Source of the DNA: Tulasnella sp. 424
Lineage: Eukaryota; Basidiomycota; Agaricomycetes; Cantharellales; Tulasnellaceae
DNA length: 64,000 nucleotides
NCBI GenBank assembly: GCA_019633425.1
Contig: WSUB01000175.1
Coordinates: 1 to 64,000, forward strand
Direction: 5' to 3'
Shown here: in pieces, positions 11,901 to 22,992 of the stretch
Layout: each line of letters begins with the position of its first letter
Numbering within the stretch: position 1 is the stretch's first letter
Position numbers and translations under genes: made by a program
The notes under the pieces: generated by a model
What the model was told of the DNA's origin: nothing
Database searches by the model: none
Seen by the model: the letters and a program-made list of their open reading frames with translations, nothing else

Positions 11901-14100
11901 GGTAACACCTTCAGAGTAATCGATACTGTTTGACCCAGATAACTTGGCAACGCTGAGAGGTGAAGGGGGACCTCCGTCTGAAGACAAGATGTTGGCAATC
12001 CTGGCAGGGTTGGCATGCTGCTGTCGCTTGGCGTTGGGGTCGGCACCGTCCAAGCCGAGGCATTGCAAGCGGTCGAGGAACTTCAACAAAGCGTCTCCGT
12101 TCGAATGTTCACGCTCCAGCTTCAACGCGCCCGTCAACGCAATCCTTATAAGGATTTTGAGGTAGTGTGCCAAACCGGTCACGAGGGCAAGGAGATCTTG
12201 GGTCATGCCCATTCGCTGGCTTTGGACTTGAGACGGGTTGGTCGAGGACGAGGCATCTTGTGTATGCGATAACAGGGTAAACAAGTCAACGGTCTTGCGG
12301 CACAGCATCCGAGCTTCGCGGACATGAGACATCCCTGCCGAGCGGGGTTATCAGCGAGTGTAAACGGAGATTAAGTTTCCTGCAGGACGAACCTTTCGCG
12401 CCAGCCCTGGCGAAGCCGGCCTCGAGCTCATCAATCACCGCGAAGAGCACCTCGACATGAAGGATGAACTTCTCCGCCATCCGTATCGCATCAAGGTACA
12501 TGCCGTTGCTAACGTGCCGAAGCATGTCAGAGATACAAGCAGCACTAGACTCCTCGAAAGCCGAGAGGTGTGTCCAAATCCGGTAGACGAGAGTCTCCAT
12601 CGATGACTGCTGTTCCTTCAGAGAGTTTGCGTTGTACTCGGACTCTTCTTGAGTATATGCTTCTGAGTCGAGGGCTGGAATGCTGCTCGTTGGACGGGAG
12701 GCCACTTTGACGTTCCAGAACTGCCGAACGCGGTAAGATAAACGTTAAAGGTGCGGTTCAGATAGCGGCTTACTTTGTGGATCATGTAGCATTCCGGATG
12801 CCAGCACTCCTCCTTCAGGTTGCGGTTGATCTCGACAAACTGCTTCAAAATAGCACTACCGCACCCAACACACTTGGTCGCAAAGCGTGTCGAGTAGTGG
12901 AAGTGGCAGTACACGTCCCCATTGTGTTCGTAATACGAGTCCTGCGGCCCAAATAAGGTAGGACACACGGAACACGTGAAGTGCTCGACATGGAACTTTT
13001 TGCCTGGACGGCGACAGCACCGGAGTCAGATAGGCTCTGCAAATGTGGAGCCAAAATGACGCGCAACTCACTGCAAGCTGTGATATAGCTGCCTCGCAAG
13101 GCTTGCTCGCACTTGGCGCAGATGAGATTGAGCCGCCTGAAGTAGTCCCTCTCGCAAAGTGGTTGCTGTTTACCATCCGAACCTTCAATCGGAAAGAACT
13201 TGGACGCTACTACGGTATTGCAATCCTAAGGAACGGTGTAGTCAGATTGGAAATGGGTAGGGTTCGATGATCCACATGCAGAAGACTTACCCCACATCGG
13301 AAACAGTCCAAATGGAAGACGGTTCCTAAAGCTCGAACAAACTGGCCAGACATAGGTTGTTGGCATGAGGAGCAGAAGGCAGTGGTGGACGGCGCTGTGA
13401 CGGTGGAAGTTGAGGCCCACGCTGAGTTAACGTTGGAAGGCGAGGAGTTGATCGACGTTGCGGAAGTTGCAGACGTTTGCCCTTGGGAGTAAGGTGAACT
13501 CGAGGAAGCAATGTTGTTGTAGTATCTAGAGGATGGATGGGTATCGTCGGAATGAGAATTGTTCGATCGTGGACTCGACGGCCTTGACCCCGAAGCGCTA
13601 GCGAACGGGGGATTCGGCGAGTTCAAAGGCATGTCATCGTCCTCCGTACGTCCTCCTGCACCACCTCTGCTAGACCCGGCGCCCCTGCCAAAGGTTCCTT
13701 GAGCACCATGTGAGGCGGGGATCGGCACCCCTGACGGTCCTGGACCAAAGTAACTTGGTTGCTGACCGTTGTTGGAGCCATGACCGTGAGCAGAGTGCGC
13801 CTTTTGCTGATAACCGTTGTAAGCTGAGGAAGCCATGGGGGCAGTTGACGAATGGCCAGTGTGCGATGAGGGCCCTGGGGTCATCGGCGGTCGCATGCCA
13901 GCGTTTGGAGTTTGAACTGATGGCGACGTCGCGGAGCGAGTGGGATGTTGAAAAGAGGGACGAGACGATGGCAGCGACCCAGGGTGACCAGGAGGTGCTG
14001 AGCGAGGAGCGTAGCCTTGAGAAGGAACGGAGTGAGCGCCGTTGGGATGATAGTCGTTCTGTCGTGGACTTGATGTTGCGGTTATTGGGGTAACAGTCAT
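8970..14100 (-). CDS. Rho GTPase-activating protein with three LIM domains (Rga1/Lrg1 type)
   Basis: The protein starts MTVTPITATSSP at 14100, with about 220 residues of Ser/Gly/Pro-rich sequence. Two adjacent LIM domains follow. LIM1 begins FCSSCQQPMSG and continues in the next exon as DCNTVVASKFF. LIM2 contains HFTCSVCPTLFGPQDSYY. A helical stretch leads to a third LIM-like module, CAACKLTVEEDCVRLG to YCTTHA (11480-11795). The RhoGAP domain spans about 10500-9600 and includes the arginine-finger motif IEGIFRKNGNIRRL near 10100. The C-terminus is Pro/Ser-rich and ends at 8970. This layout matches fungal Lrg1/Rga1, which act on Rho1/Cdc42 in polarity and cell-wall control. About ten introns are needed. 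Confidence 0.9.
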
Positions 14101-14444
14101 GGAGGGTCCTTGGTGTCTGTCTGTGGAGAGAGACCCCTACGGCTCCTCACAAATTCGCTATGAGGATAGTTGGGGGTGGATGTCAGGACTGACAACTAGA
14201 CGTGTCTGTTGGCGGCGAGGGGGGTCCTTGGTAGCCTTGTAGGCGATCTTCGAATCGAATCCGGTCGTGGTGGGCAGATGTGGAGAGTCGACAAACACCG
14301 TTGCACTACAAACAGAGTCCTGCACAACCGCCAAGAACAGCATTTTCCTTCCAAAGCGCTTAACTTGCATACTTAATAATTTAACAACGTGTCTCCTCCG
14401 TATTTTTAACTATTTTTGTGATCATCCGAACCACTTTAACGCAG
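14101..14444. promoter_or_regulatory. 5' region of the LIM-RhoGAP gene
   Basis: This is the upstream sequence of the RhoGAP gene, ending where similarity to the transporter pseudogene starts. It is A/T-rich around 14370-14440. No specific control site was recognised. Confidence 0.4.
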
Positions 14445-15465
14445 CATTCGCATCGCCGTGATGCGGCCTTCACTCTCCCCTCAACGTAAGCGGCAGCTCG
14501 AACATTCGACTTTCCTTGGGGTTTCAAGGGCAACCGCCAGAAGTGCAAGATGAGTCCGACGATCTAGACCGCGGCGTATGAAACCGCTAGAGTTCAGTTC
14601 CTTGGCGGGGATTCACCGGGAAAGATAGGGGGCTACACACAGCCGAACTTACCGTAATGAAGTGAAGGAGGTTGGCTGCAGTGGAGTGCACGAATTAAGT
14701 TACATAGATAAGTTCCATCCGTAAGAGGGCATCGGTTACCTACGTACATCAGAAAAAAGCCCGAACACAGGAGATTTACACTCAATGGGCTATAACAACA
14801 CGCGTTTAGTATGCCTAGTAATGCCACCTCGGTCAGTCCCTTACTACCCCCACTACAGTATGCGATACAGGAGTCGTCCAGCAATGTCAAGGATAATAAC
14901 TGCCGGGTCGGTCTGGTCTGCCCGAAGCCTTGACCGCACCAGCCTTCTAAATTTAGGTGATCAAGAGCCCAACTCAAAAAGGCGCCAAAGGCTTGAAACG
15001 TTCGGATGAAGACTCCTTGGGGCGAATAATTAACTCATCGCATCATTCATGTCGAGGCGCCGAGTTACTCCACTCAGCTACGAGGCCTGAATGCCGTTGA
15101 CGAGGTGCCATACATTGCAAGCTAACCAACGACCCCCATAAAGCGGAGAGGTCCGCATAACCCGGTTCCCGTCGTATTGGCTACCATCACAAACTGCAGA
15201 TCAGCCCTCCATTCACGTCCTCGGTCCATGGTGATTACGTTCCCAAACCATTACATGTGGTGCCGGCCACATGAAAACGTCTACTTGGGCCATCATCAAC
15301 CCAACCTGGCCTGATCTTGAACAGATTCGACTGTAGATTAAACTCACTGGCAAGTCGTAAAATACAGTTCAAGGCACGTTCTCGTGGGTGTCCAGGGAAC
15401 TGAGGTACCGTATGCACAGAAATCACCATCGGGACACACCGGCAAAAAAACAAACTACACCGGAG
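14445..15465 (-). pseudogene. Decayed tandem copy of the SLC35F-type transporter gene
   Basis: Stretches here align by eye with the neighbouring transporter gene in the same order and orientation. 14450-14770 matches 15918-16245, the C-terminal exons. 15045-15260 matches 16555-16760, including the piece encoding LGMWGTLINGIQASGLEW. Weaker matches reach 15465, parallel to about 16960. The copy has many substitutions and small indels, stops in all frames, and lost splice sites and stop codon. The 5' exons for the N-terminal membrane segments are not recognisable. It is a non-functional tandem duplicate. Confidence 0.75.
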
Positions 15466-15874
15466 ACCATATCTCTCTCCTAGTCCTTAGCGAGCAAACT
15501 CTTTAAGTCTCTCTAGTAGCAGCGCTTTTATTGTTCAGTAAGGTGTTGCTTGCGGGGCTTGGCCTGTCTAGCTTCAGCGGACTTCCAGCGTTCAGTTCGT
15601 ATTGCCCGGGTAAAGTTAAGACTTCGATACCTGACGATCCCTCGCAGAATTTGAACTGACACGCGAGCCTTTGCGAGCCTGGTCGCGGTGACCCCATGCG
15701 TGCTAGCCCATGGTTGATAATCTACTTTGCTGCCCTCTCCGATATAGCATGCTGCCACGCGACCCACTGCCAAAGTCAAGATCGGTCTCTTTTGTTTATG
15801 GAAACGCAGACTCGGTATATTATTACATATTTTCGAAGACATGAAAATGGGTTCTTTCTGGGGGGGTTTTGTAG
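15466..15874. other. Intergenic between pseudogene and transporter gene
   Basis: No coding frame with family similarity was found. A tRNA-like T-loop at about 15650 does not fold (see rejected items). A G-run lies at 15861-15866, just 3' of the transporter stop. Confidence 0.4.
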
Positions 15875-17890
15875 CTATTTCACAAGCTCTTGAATATGCC
15901 CCGGGGAAGCTTCGACATCGCCGTGATGGGTAGTCACTCTCCCCTCCACGTAAGTGGGAGCTTGAATGTTCAGTTTTCCCTGCGTTTCGAGCGGCAATGA
16001 CCAGAAGTACACGATGAGCCCGATAATCTAGACCGTGCCATATTTAAATCGCAGGGTTCAGTTCCCGGGCGAAGTTCTACCGGTGAGATAGGGGTCACAA
16101 AGCCGAAACTTACCGTAATTGGGAACGCAATGAAGTAAAGGAAGTACGGCTTGTAATGCTGCAGTTGAGTGTGACATGTAGGTTTAGATAAGTTCCGGCC
16201 CATGACAAAAGGTCTGCTACTCACGTAGAGGAAAAGACCGAACAACAGGCCGTAGAAGTCGCTCGACAAAATCGACAGGTTATAATAAGTCGAGGATGCC
16301 CTAGAAAGCCGGCCCGATCAACCTCTTAACGTCTCTACCCGGTAGACAAGGAACTTACATGCGATACAGCAGAGGTGCGACCGTGTAAAGTATAATCATT
16401 GCTGCGAAGACGTCAGGTCGGTCAGTTTAAAGCATCCCAACGAAACTTGTCGATCGCACCAGCTGTATAGGCAATCAATAGACCAACTAGGACAGGCATG
16501 AAAGTCAGCGGACAGCCGGGGCTAGATCTAGCTGAAGTAACACACTTGTTTCACCATTCCACGTCGAGTCGCGCATATTCTTCCACTCAAGACCAGAAGC
16601 CTGAATACCGTTGATGAGAGTGCCCCACATTCCAAGCTGGCCAACAACCTCGTACAACGGAGAGCTTCGTACGAACTTTTCCTCCGTCGCATTGGCTATC
16701 ATCATATGTCGCAAGTCAGCCCTCTAATCGCATGCCCATACCATCGTGGTTACGTACTGAAGCCATACAGCGTCGCTCCGACAAGCATGAAAATATCACC
16801 CTTGACCATATTTACCGCGGGGTAGTCCTTCTCGGTATTGTGATCAGAGAGGACTTGCAGACCCAAGCCTGTCATGGCGATGGTGACACCAAGGATTTGA
16901 GTCCAGTGGTACTTGGGACGCTGGTAGAGCCACTGGAAGAACATGCACACAGGAATCGCCCAGCTAGAGAGAGGTTCAGAGTTAGTGGGGTGCGTTTAAG
17001 ATCACTTTCCCCAAAGTACCGACCAATCAAGCAACATGCAAGAGAGGAGTGTTGTATATCCATACGCCTTCACAACCAAGAAGTTCCCCTCAACGTCACA
17101 GCAGGCCAGGCCGAAATCTAAGGAGAATGCAGCGTCAGGTACCAGTCTAGTCGTTAATGTTCCCACCAACGTACATTTCCATCCGTCTCTGAGGATCAAC
17201 TTTCCCCATCCCTTCCATCCATCTACATTTGACAGTCGGTTAATCCCCATCATGAGCCTCCTACCGCCACCATCTTCACTTACACCGATAGATCGTATAA
17301 GGCGTGTAGATCACGAATAATGAAAAGTACCTGGGTGCAGTGCACCGGACATGCACATGGATGAGCTCCCTGAATCAAGCGCCGGAAAATTTGAAGCCAC
17401 AAAAAAGGACTCACAAGAAGAAAGTCTGCGTCGTCGGAGCATTAAACCCTCTCTGGAAGAGGGAAGTCGTCGCAACAGACGTGCAGGTAATGCAGAGGGA
17501 CACGAGTTGACCGGCCTATGCAGTCCCCCGTACACATGAAGTCAGCCATACTGTCCTGGGCGATATATCGTCTCACGACTCGATCAAAGAACTGACCAGC
17601 AAGCTCAGGACAAGACGTCTATCGAAAACGCTCCTCCAGCGTTCTCCAAAGCTCTTGAAGAACGTGCCGAAACCCTCGTTCCAGATGATCGGGGGGCGAG
17701 TGGGAGGAATCGCACGACCCTCATGCGATCCATCGGAAACCTCAACCCCATCCACCGACGTCGGGTCCGCCTTTTCGATGGATTTCCTATCCTCGGGGTA
17801 GTTAGCATCGACCCGATCGGCAGCGGCGAAGGAGTGGCGCGGAAGGGTTGGGACCGTTTGCTGAATATCTTGCTGACTCGGCGACCTCAT
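15875..17890 (-). CDS. SLC35F1/F2-type (DUF914) drug/metabolite-superfamily membrane transporter
   Basis: Eleven or so short exons join into a roughly ten-segment membrane protein. It starts MRSPSQQDIQQ at 17890 and has a hydrophilic N-terminus to FERWRSVFDRRLVLSLL. Family landmarks follow: AGQLVSLCITCTSVATTSLF, IYTPYTIYR, ACCDVEGNFLVVKAYGYTT, WTQILGVTIAMTGLGLQVLS, YPAVNMVKGDIFMLVGATLY, NATEEKFVRSSPLYEVVGQ, and YNLSILSSDFYGLLFGLFLY. It ends IQELVK at 15875. The family has ten helices, and animal SLC35F2 has been linked to queuine/queuosine uptake; the substrate here is unknown. The gene is intact, unlike the adjacent copy. Upstream in-frame Met codons are judged UTR. Confidence 0.83.
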
Positions 17891-18361
17891 GTCTCTGCAG
17901 CGACTGATTGGAGCAGAGGAATGGTTTGGAAAAGTTGCAAAGGGGAAAGAGTAGCCGAGGAAAAAAAAGAATTCGAAGGAAACGACACCTCTAACCCAAA
18001 GGCTAACGCTTATAACAGTCCGCCCAGAGGTGTCCAGGTGGGGACTGAGGAGAGATGGAGGGGTGGTCGTGGAAAGGCAAGGGCAGAAAAAGAAAGAACG
18101 GCAAGTCGCGCACAAACACTAACGTGATAAGCCACACCTATCGCTCCGGATGTGGACAAGCTCCAAGGGACCCACGCGTTCTCTCCTAAATTCACAGTGC
18201 AGCTGGTCTTCTGTCTCAGGCTCGGATTTGAAAAAAGAATTCGAAATAGAGTTGACTTGCTTGGGACGCTCAAGGAGTACTAGTGTGCAGCCAAGTAAGA
18301 TGCAATTCCACTTCAACGGGTCTTCCAGCCAAAGAGGATTAACACAATAATAAAGAGAAAG
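17891..18361. promoter_or_regulatory. Intergenic: transporter promoter and eIF4E-like 3' flank
   Basis: Both neighbours are on the minus strand, so this holds the 3' flank of the eIF4E-like gene and the promoter of the transporter gene. An A-rich tract sits at 17960-17970. Open frames across 18010-18350 lack family similarity. Confidence 0.4.
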
Positions 18362-19435
18362 TTAACTCGGCGTCAAAGGAGGATTGGAATTGAGTGCAGC
18401 GTTCCTCAAATTACTTTGGAACCTGCAGGTTTTGTCGGGGAACAAAAGCACAAGTCGTCAGTCGTCAGCAATCTTCCCCAACCCATGGCACAACAAGAAA
18501 ACCACCCCGGGGACTCACGATTTGTACTCCATAATCGTCGCAGGCGGCAAATTCAACGCCTTCCTAATCCCATCCCGTATCCTCGCTTTCGCCTCTGCAT
18601 CCCTCTCGTCTCTGTTCCAGACACTCAAAATGTCCTCGCTACCCCTCACGCTCAACACGCACCCACAGATCCCATCCTCCACATCAAACTGATCTCCAAT
18701 AATGGCAATAACCAGGTCCTCCCATAATCGGTCCGCCAAGCCCTTCCGCAGGCGCAGCACCCATTTGCCACCGCTCGCGTTCAACGGATCCTCCCAGACG
18801 GGTCGACGGACCCCAGAATGGAATAAAAGGTAGTCGGTGGTGGGTTGGAGAGAGGATGGCGGGTTAAGGTGCGTATGAAGGGACCAGAACGATTCGACCT
18901 ACAATTACCGAAAACCGAGTCGTCAGCGCACCCGAAGAGACCGACAAGGTATAAACCAGTAGGGAAAAAAAAAATCGGAAGGAGGGCCTTGTCATGACGA
19001 GCTTAAACTTACAGAACTGAAAGCCGTGACTCGCTTGATCCCTTCTTCATAATTCACATTCTTGTTCGAAGGTGCGCGTTGTTGCCTGAACCAGAAGACC
19101 CAAGTGTTGCGTAGCGGGGTTGGGGAGTGCAGAGTCGCACCGACGACGGTCCCTACGGCCCCGCCGCCTCCACCTCCCTTGACGGCGGAACCAGGAGTGG
19201 TCGTGCCACCGTTCACCGCGTTCGAGTACGGCTGATGGGCCGTCAACGCGCGATCTCTGTCTTTGGAATCAGCTGATGCGGAGATGCTGAGCGAGAGTTT
19301 TGAGTTGTTGGACGTTCGTAAGTTGGAGGAAGAGGAACGTTGGCGTGGGGTGCTGCTGGTGCTGTTGGTAATCGTAGGTTGCTGTTCGGTCGTAGAGGTG
19401 AATGAGCTATGAGACAAGTTGGAGAAGTAAGACAT
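18362..19435 (-). CDS. eIF4E family cap-binding protein, class II (4EHP/eIF4E2-like)
   Basis: Exon 1 (19435-19013) starts MSYFSNLSHSSF, with a Ser/Thr/Gly-rich leader, then NTWVFWFRQQRAPSNK and YEEGIKRVTAFSS. Exon 2 (18898-18519) continues VESFWSLHTHLNPPSSLQP, then GGKWVLRLRKGLADRLWEDL and EDGICGCVLSVRG. This is the eIF4E core that binds the mRNA 5' cap through two stacked Trp. The WVFWFRQQR spacing and the FWSLHTHL block fit the class II proteins, often translational repressors. A last exon (18422-18362) after a GTGAGT donor and CTGCAG acceptor gives FQSNLRNAALNSNPPLTPS. Without that splice the protein stops at 18515, two codons past the donor. The family call is firm; the C-terminal end is less certain. 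Confidence 0.82.
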
Positions 19436-19804
19436 AAAACTCGAGTGTTACAAAAGAGTTGTACAGCGAGAACGAAGGAGATATCTGCAGGGTGAGCGAG
19501 GGGTGGCGTAGAATAAGGGAGATGCGGAGTTGGGGGCGATGCGAGGTTATGGCAGTCAGATCCAAAACCACATTTACCGCTTGCGCTTATTTGGAGATCG
19601 AGTTCTCCGCCCTTTCACGGAAATGTCTCTCAGAAGTCCAACCGCAGAATCACTCGAGATTTAGGATCATGACATTCTTTCAAAACTTGTATTGTACAAG
19701 GAAAAGGAGGAAAAGGAATGGAAACTACAGTCTGTGAGGAATGCTACTACTGCGTCCGAGCGCTTTTTCGAGGACAGATGTATATTTTCGTGTCGAGAGA
19801 ATGT
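19436..19804. promoter_or_regulatory. Intergenic: eIF4E-like promoter and fasciclin-1 3' flank
   Basis: This is the upstream region of the eIF4E-like gene. The left end of the fasciclin duplication begins at about 19742, within it. No RNA gene or known site was recognised. Confidence 0.4.
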
Positions 19805-21537
19805 TTACGACTCGTCGCTGGTGTTCTTGGTCCATCTGCGCGAAGTAGTGGATAATTATTAGTAGTGCGTGCGGAAGAAATATGCTCCTGATGTGCACTC
19901 ACTCGAAGAGCCAATCCTTCCACTCGTTCCAATCATTCTGGTTCTGCGTCTTGTCGATGCCTTCCTTGTTCCTCGGGCTCAACACATCGTCCAACACATG
20001 GATAGCACCATTCTGAGCGGGATTGTCCGACTTCCTCACGTACAGGCCATGAGCTTGGACTTCGACGTTGTACTGCTTTGATCCGGGCACTTTGCTCTCG
20101 AACTTCTTGACATGGACTGGCAACTTTTGACCGGTCAAGCTACGGAAGTGATAGTCCCATTCGAAGCCCAAATTGTCGTCGTACTTGACTACAAAGTCGC
20201 TTTCGTCATCGTCATCCCCGTGGACGCGGCCATACCACTCGGAGTAGACGAGACGGTCGGGTATGGTGTGGAATGCGAGCAGCTTGCGAAGGGTAGTCTC
20301 GCCGAATGGAGAGAAGAGGAACATTTGGAGATCTTGAGGGAGTTGACTCCAGGCGGCATTGGTAGGTGCAAAGAACGTGGTCGCAGGGAAGCCCTATATC
20401 CGATGAAGGTTCAGCAAACCGGGTACGACGGTCGGTGAACGCGACGCGGACAAACCTTGCCATGACGGTCGTTCTGGTGCTTCTTGTTCCATTCTTTGCC
20501 AAAGTTGCTGTTGAACTGATACCTGTCTTGGAGGGCAATCTTTTCGAGAGCAGCAAGCTGTTCCACACGGAATCATTCTCCAGGTGAGAATTGACTGCGC
20601 GCGTCGAATGGGGTGCCTGTACGTACCGTGGTAGAGAATTCGGTTGGCACGAGGAAGAGCGTATCGGTGATGTCTTGAGGCAAAAAGAGAGGGAAGTCGA
20701 GCTTGTGAATAATACCTGTTCGACGGATGAAAAAGACTGTCAGAAATCTCTGAAAATCGCCTCCGACGCTCTCTTTACCGTTGACAGCCCGGATGTCGCT
20801 CTCGGAAATGCCGGCATAATTGTTTAAGGTAACCTTCCAAGGCGGAATAGTGGTGCTCTCAACCTTGATACGACGTCTCCTGCCGCCAAAGCTGCCATCC
20901 TCGGCGTGCAATTCGGTAGCGTAGGTGGAGTTTCGACCGAACTGCTGGTACTCGACTGCTTGAGGCAATGTGGCGTACTGGAGAGAGTCATGGATGTAGC
21001 GCTTGATCCATTCTTCTTTCTTGTCGTCGTGGCCAGGCTTGTTGAGGATGGCGCCGTAATGGGATTCGTGGCCGTGTCGGACCTTGTCGAGGGCTTCGTT
21101 GTTGGGAGCGAAGAAGGTCAAGCTGAGAGAGGCCAATATACCACGTTAGTATCGCTCGAGTAAGCCTCTAGACACGGGATATACTCTTACCCGAGCTCTT
21201 TGTCGTCGAGTCTCTTGACGTACTCCTCGTCGCGTTTGATGAACTTGACGAGCTCGCTAAACCTGAAGTACCGCACCCGCAGACGGTCAGTAATGCATGG
21301 GGTACCCGAACTTCAAAGCACCTACTCGTCGCGGTCGTTCAAGACGTTCCAGATGGTCTTCTTCTCGTCAGAGCCACCGAATGAGGGGACAACAAGTTGA
21401 TCGGGTTTGATGGGCGTGCTACCCTCAAACCACTCGAAGGACTTGATAATGGTGGAGCGCCATCTGACCAACGCGTCACCGCAAGGTGCAGCGAGGACGG
21501 TGGCGGGGAGAAGAGCGGCGACGAGAGCGAGACGCAT
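19805..21537 (-). CDS. Secreted two-domain fasciclin (FAS1) protein, copy 1
   Basis: The protein starts MRLALVAALLPATVLAAP, a typical secretion signal, at 21537. Two FAS1 domains follow. Domain 1 has LTFFAPNNEALDKV (about 21120). Domain 2 has TTFFAPTNAAWSQLPQDL (about 20370) and the closing motif GAIHVLDDVL (about 20000). FAS1 domains are extracellular adhesion modules; the role of fungal members is poorly defined. Six introns have consensus ends. The last exon gives EWTKNTSDES and stops at 19805; copy 2 conserves this frame, which supports it. Without that last splice the protein stops at 19899. The upstream Met at 21573 is not conserved in frame in copy 2, so the Met at 21537 is preferred. 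No GPI-type tail is seen. Confidence 0.85.
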
Positions 21538-22992
21538 GATGAGATGAGACTTGAAAGCGGGGAAGGAGATCAAGGCTCTGAAGTGACAATGCAGGTTTCT
21601 GCTACTGCCATTTTTATAGGATTTGGGGAGGTTTGGGATTAAATATGTTTTGGCAATGGTATGACGGTGTACATGACGGAGAGGGTGAGCGCACAGTCAT
21701 CCTTTCCGCTTCAACGAAAAGGGCGCCGAGGATCGGAGTTGTTGGAAGAGGAAATCCCTTGATTATGTCATCGATCACCTGCAATGAACACATAACTCGC
21801 AGATCCCACTCCACCGTTGCGCAATTGCATGATACCGGACCTTCCAGCCAATGGCCAGACGCTTTCAACTTCGCGGTCCGTTAGCATTGCACGCGTCTGC
21901 TGCGAGTCCAGGCTTCTCTATAATCTCAGTGCACGATCGCAATACGCACGTTTTCCTCTAAATTTCAAAGTTACCAACGTTCTGGCCTTCACATCCTTAG
22001 TTAAATACAATTAGATTATGAATTGTCCTTCGTGCGTGTGTGAGTGGAAACGAAGAAGTCTGCTGGACGACGGGACTATCCAAGACCGGGCGACACCGAA
22101 GGTCTGAAAGATCACGCAGCGCGGGAGAACAGTGAGGATATCCACGAGTCGCAATAAAAAAGGAACGATAGAATGTGAAAGCGAGTCTCGGCTATGGAAT
22201 TCGATACATCTTGTCGAAGGGACCGTCGACGAAGCGGTACTCGCGAGGTAATTCTGAGAGGTCAGATGCTCCGCTCCAACTCGGACCATGCACGGTTGTA
22301 CTTCGAATCATGTCGTATGGAAGGCGCCGAAGTAGGGATCCCACGGCATACAGCCTCGGCCCCGCTTATCGCATATACTGCTCGTCGATTTGGTTTTCTC
22401 CGTTACTCCACCACGCCGATTGTCGAGCTTGTAGTTGGGTCTTGCCATTGACTGTAACTCAGTAGCACTAGGTTAAACAAAATTCCGAAGTTAGTCTCGG
22501 TCTTGCGATGCTTCTTTGTCCACGTTCTGGATAGCGTTGAATTCAGGTCCCCGCTCGCTGGTCATGCGTATGGGCCCGTGAGCGAACACCAATAAGAAGA
22601 TCGCTAGATAGACGAATTTTCTCTAGGCTTGATGGATTTGGTGGATGGCACCTGAACCTTATATCTGAACCAACTATATATATAACATAACGATAACGGA
22701 CTTGGTTGCGGCTTTCATACCTTTCTGAACTATCTCCATGTCACCTGCAACGTTAGACAGCTCACCAAATGGTAGAAATACCCATGCACATAAATTTCCA
22801 AACCGCCCCACAAGCCCATTGCTTTCTCCATAGAGAAAAGAGTAATCTCATCGCGTTTTGGGGTCGCCGAGGACTGCTTACATCACCACGCCCCTATCCT
22901 AACTTGGTCAAAAACTGATGAATATTTTATACTACACTACATTCGTCCGAGCGCTTTTTAAAGGAGGACACATTTTCGTGTCAAGAGAATGT
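21538..22992. promoter_or_regulatory. Promoter of fasciclin copy 1 plus 3' flank of copy 2
   Basis: This 1.45-kb gene-free stretch has a parallel copy at 24725-26144, showing it was duplicated with the gene. Shared blocks include the A/T-rich tract near 22010 and the segment at 22500-22620. No coding frame with recognisable similarity and no RNA gene were found. Confidence 0.5.

Noticed and set aside
15590..15720. Possible tRNA on the minus strand with a TTCAAAT-type T-loop
   Set aside because: The T-stem does not pair and no acceptor stem of seven pairs could be found.
21538..21573. Upstream Met giving a longer fasciclin copy 1
   Set aside because: The extension is frameshifted in copy 2, while the signal peptide starting at the next Met is conserved.
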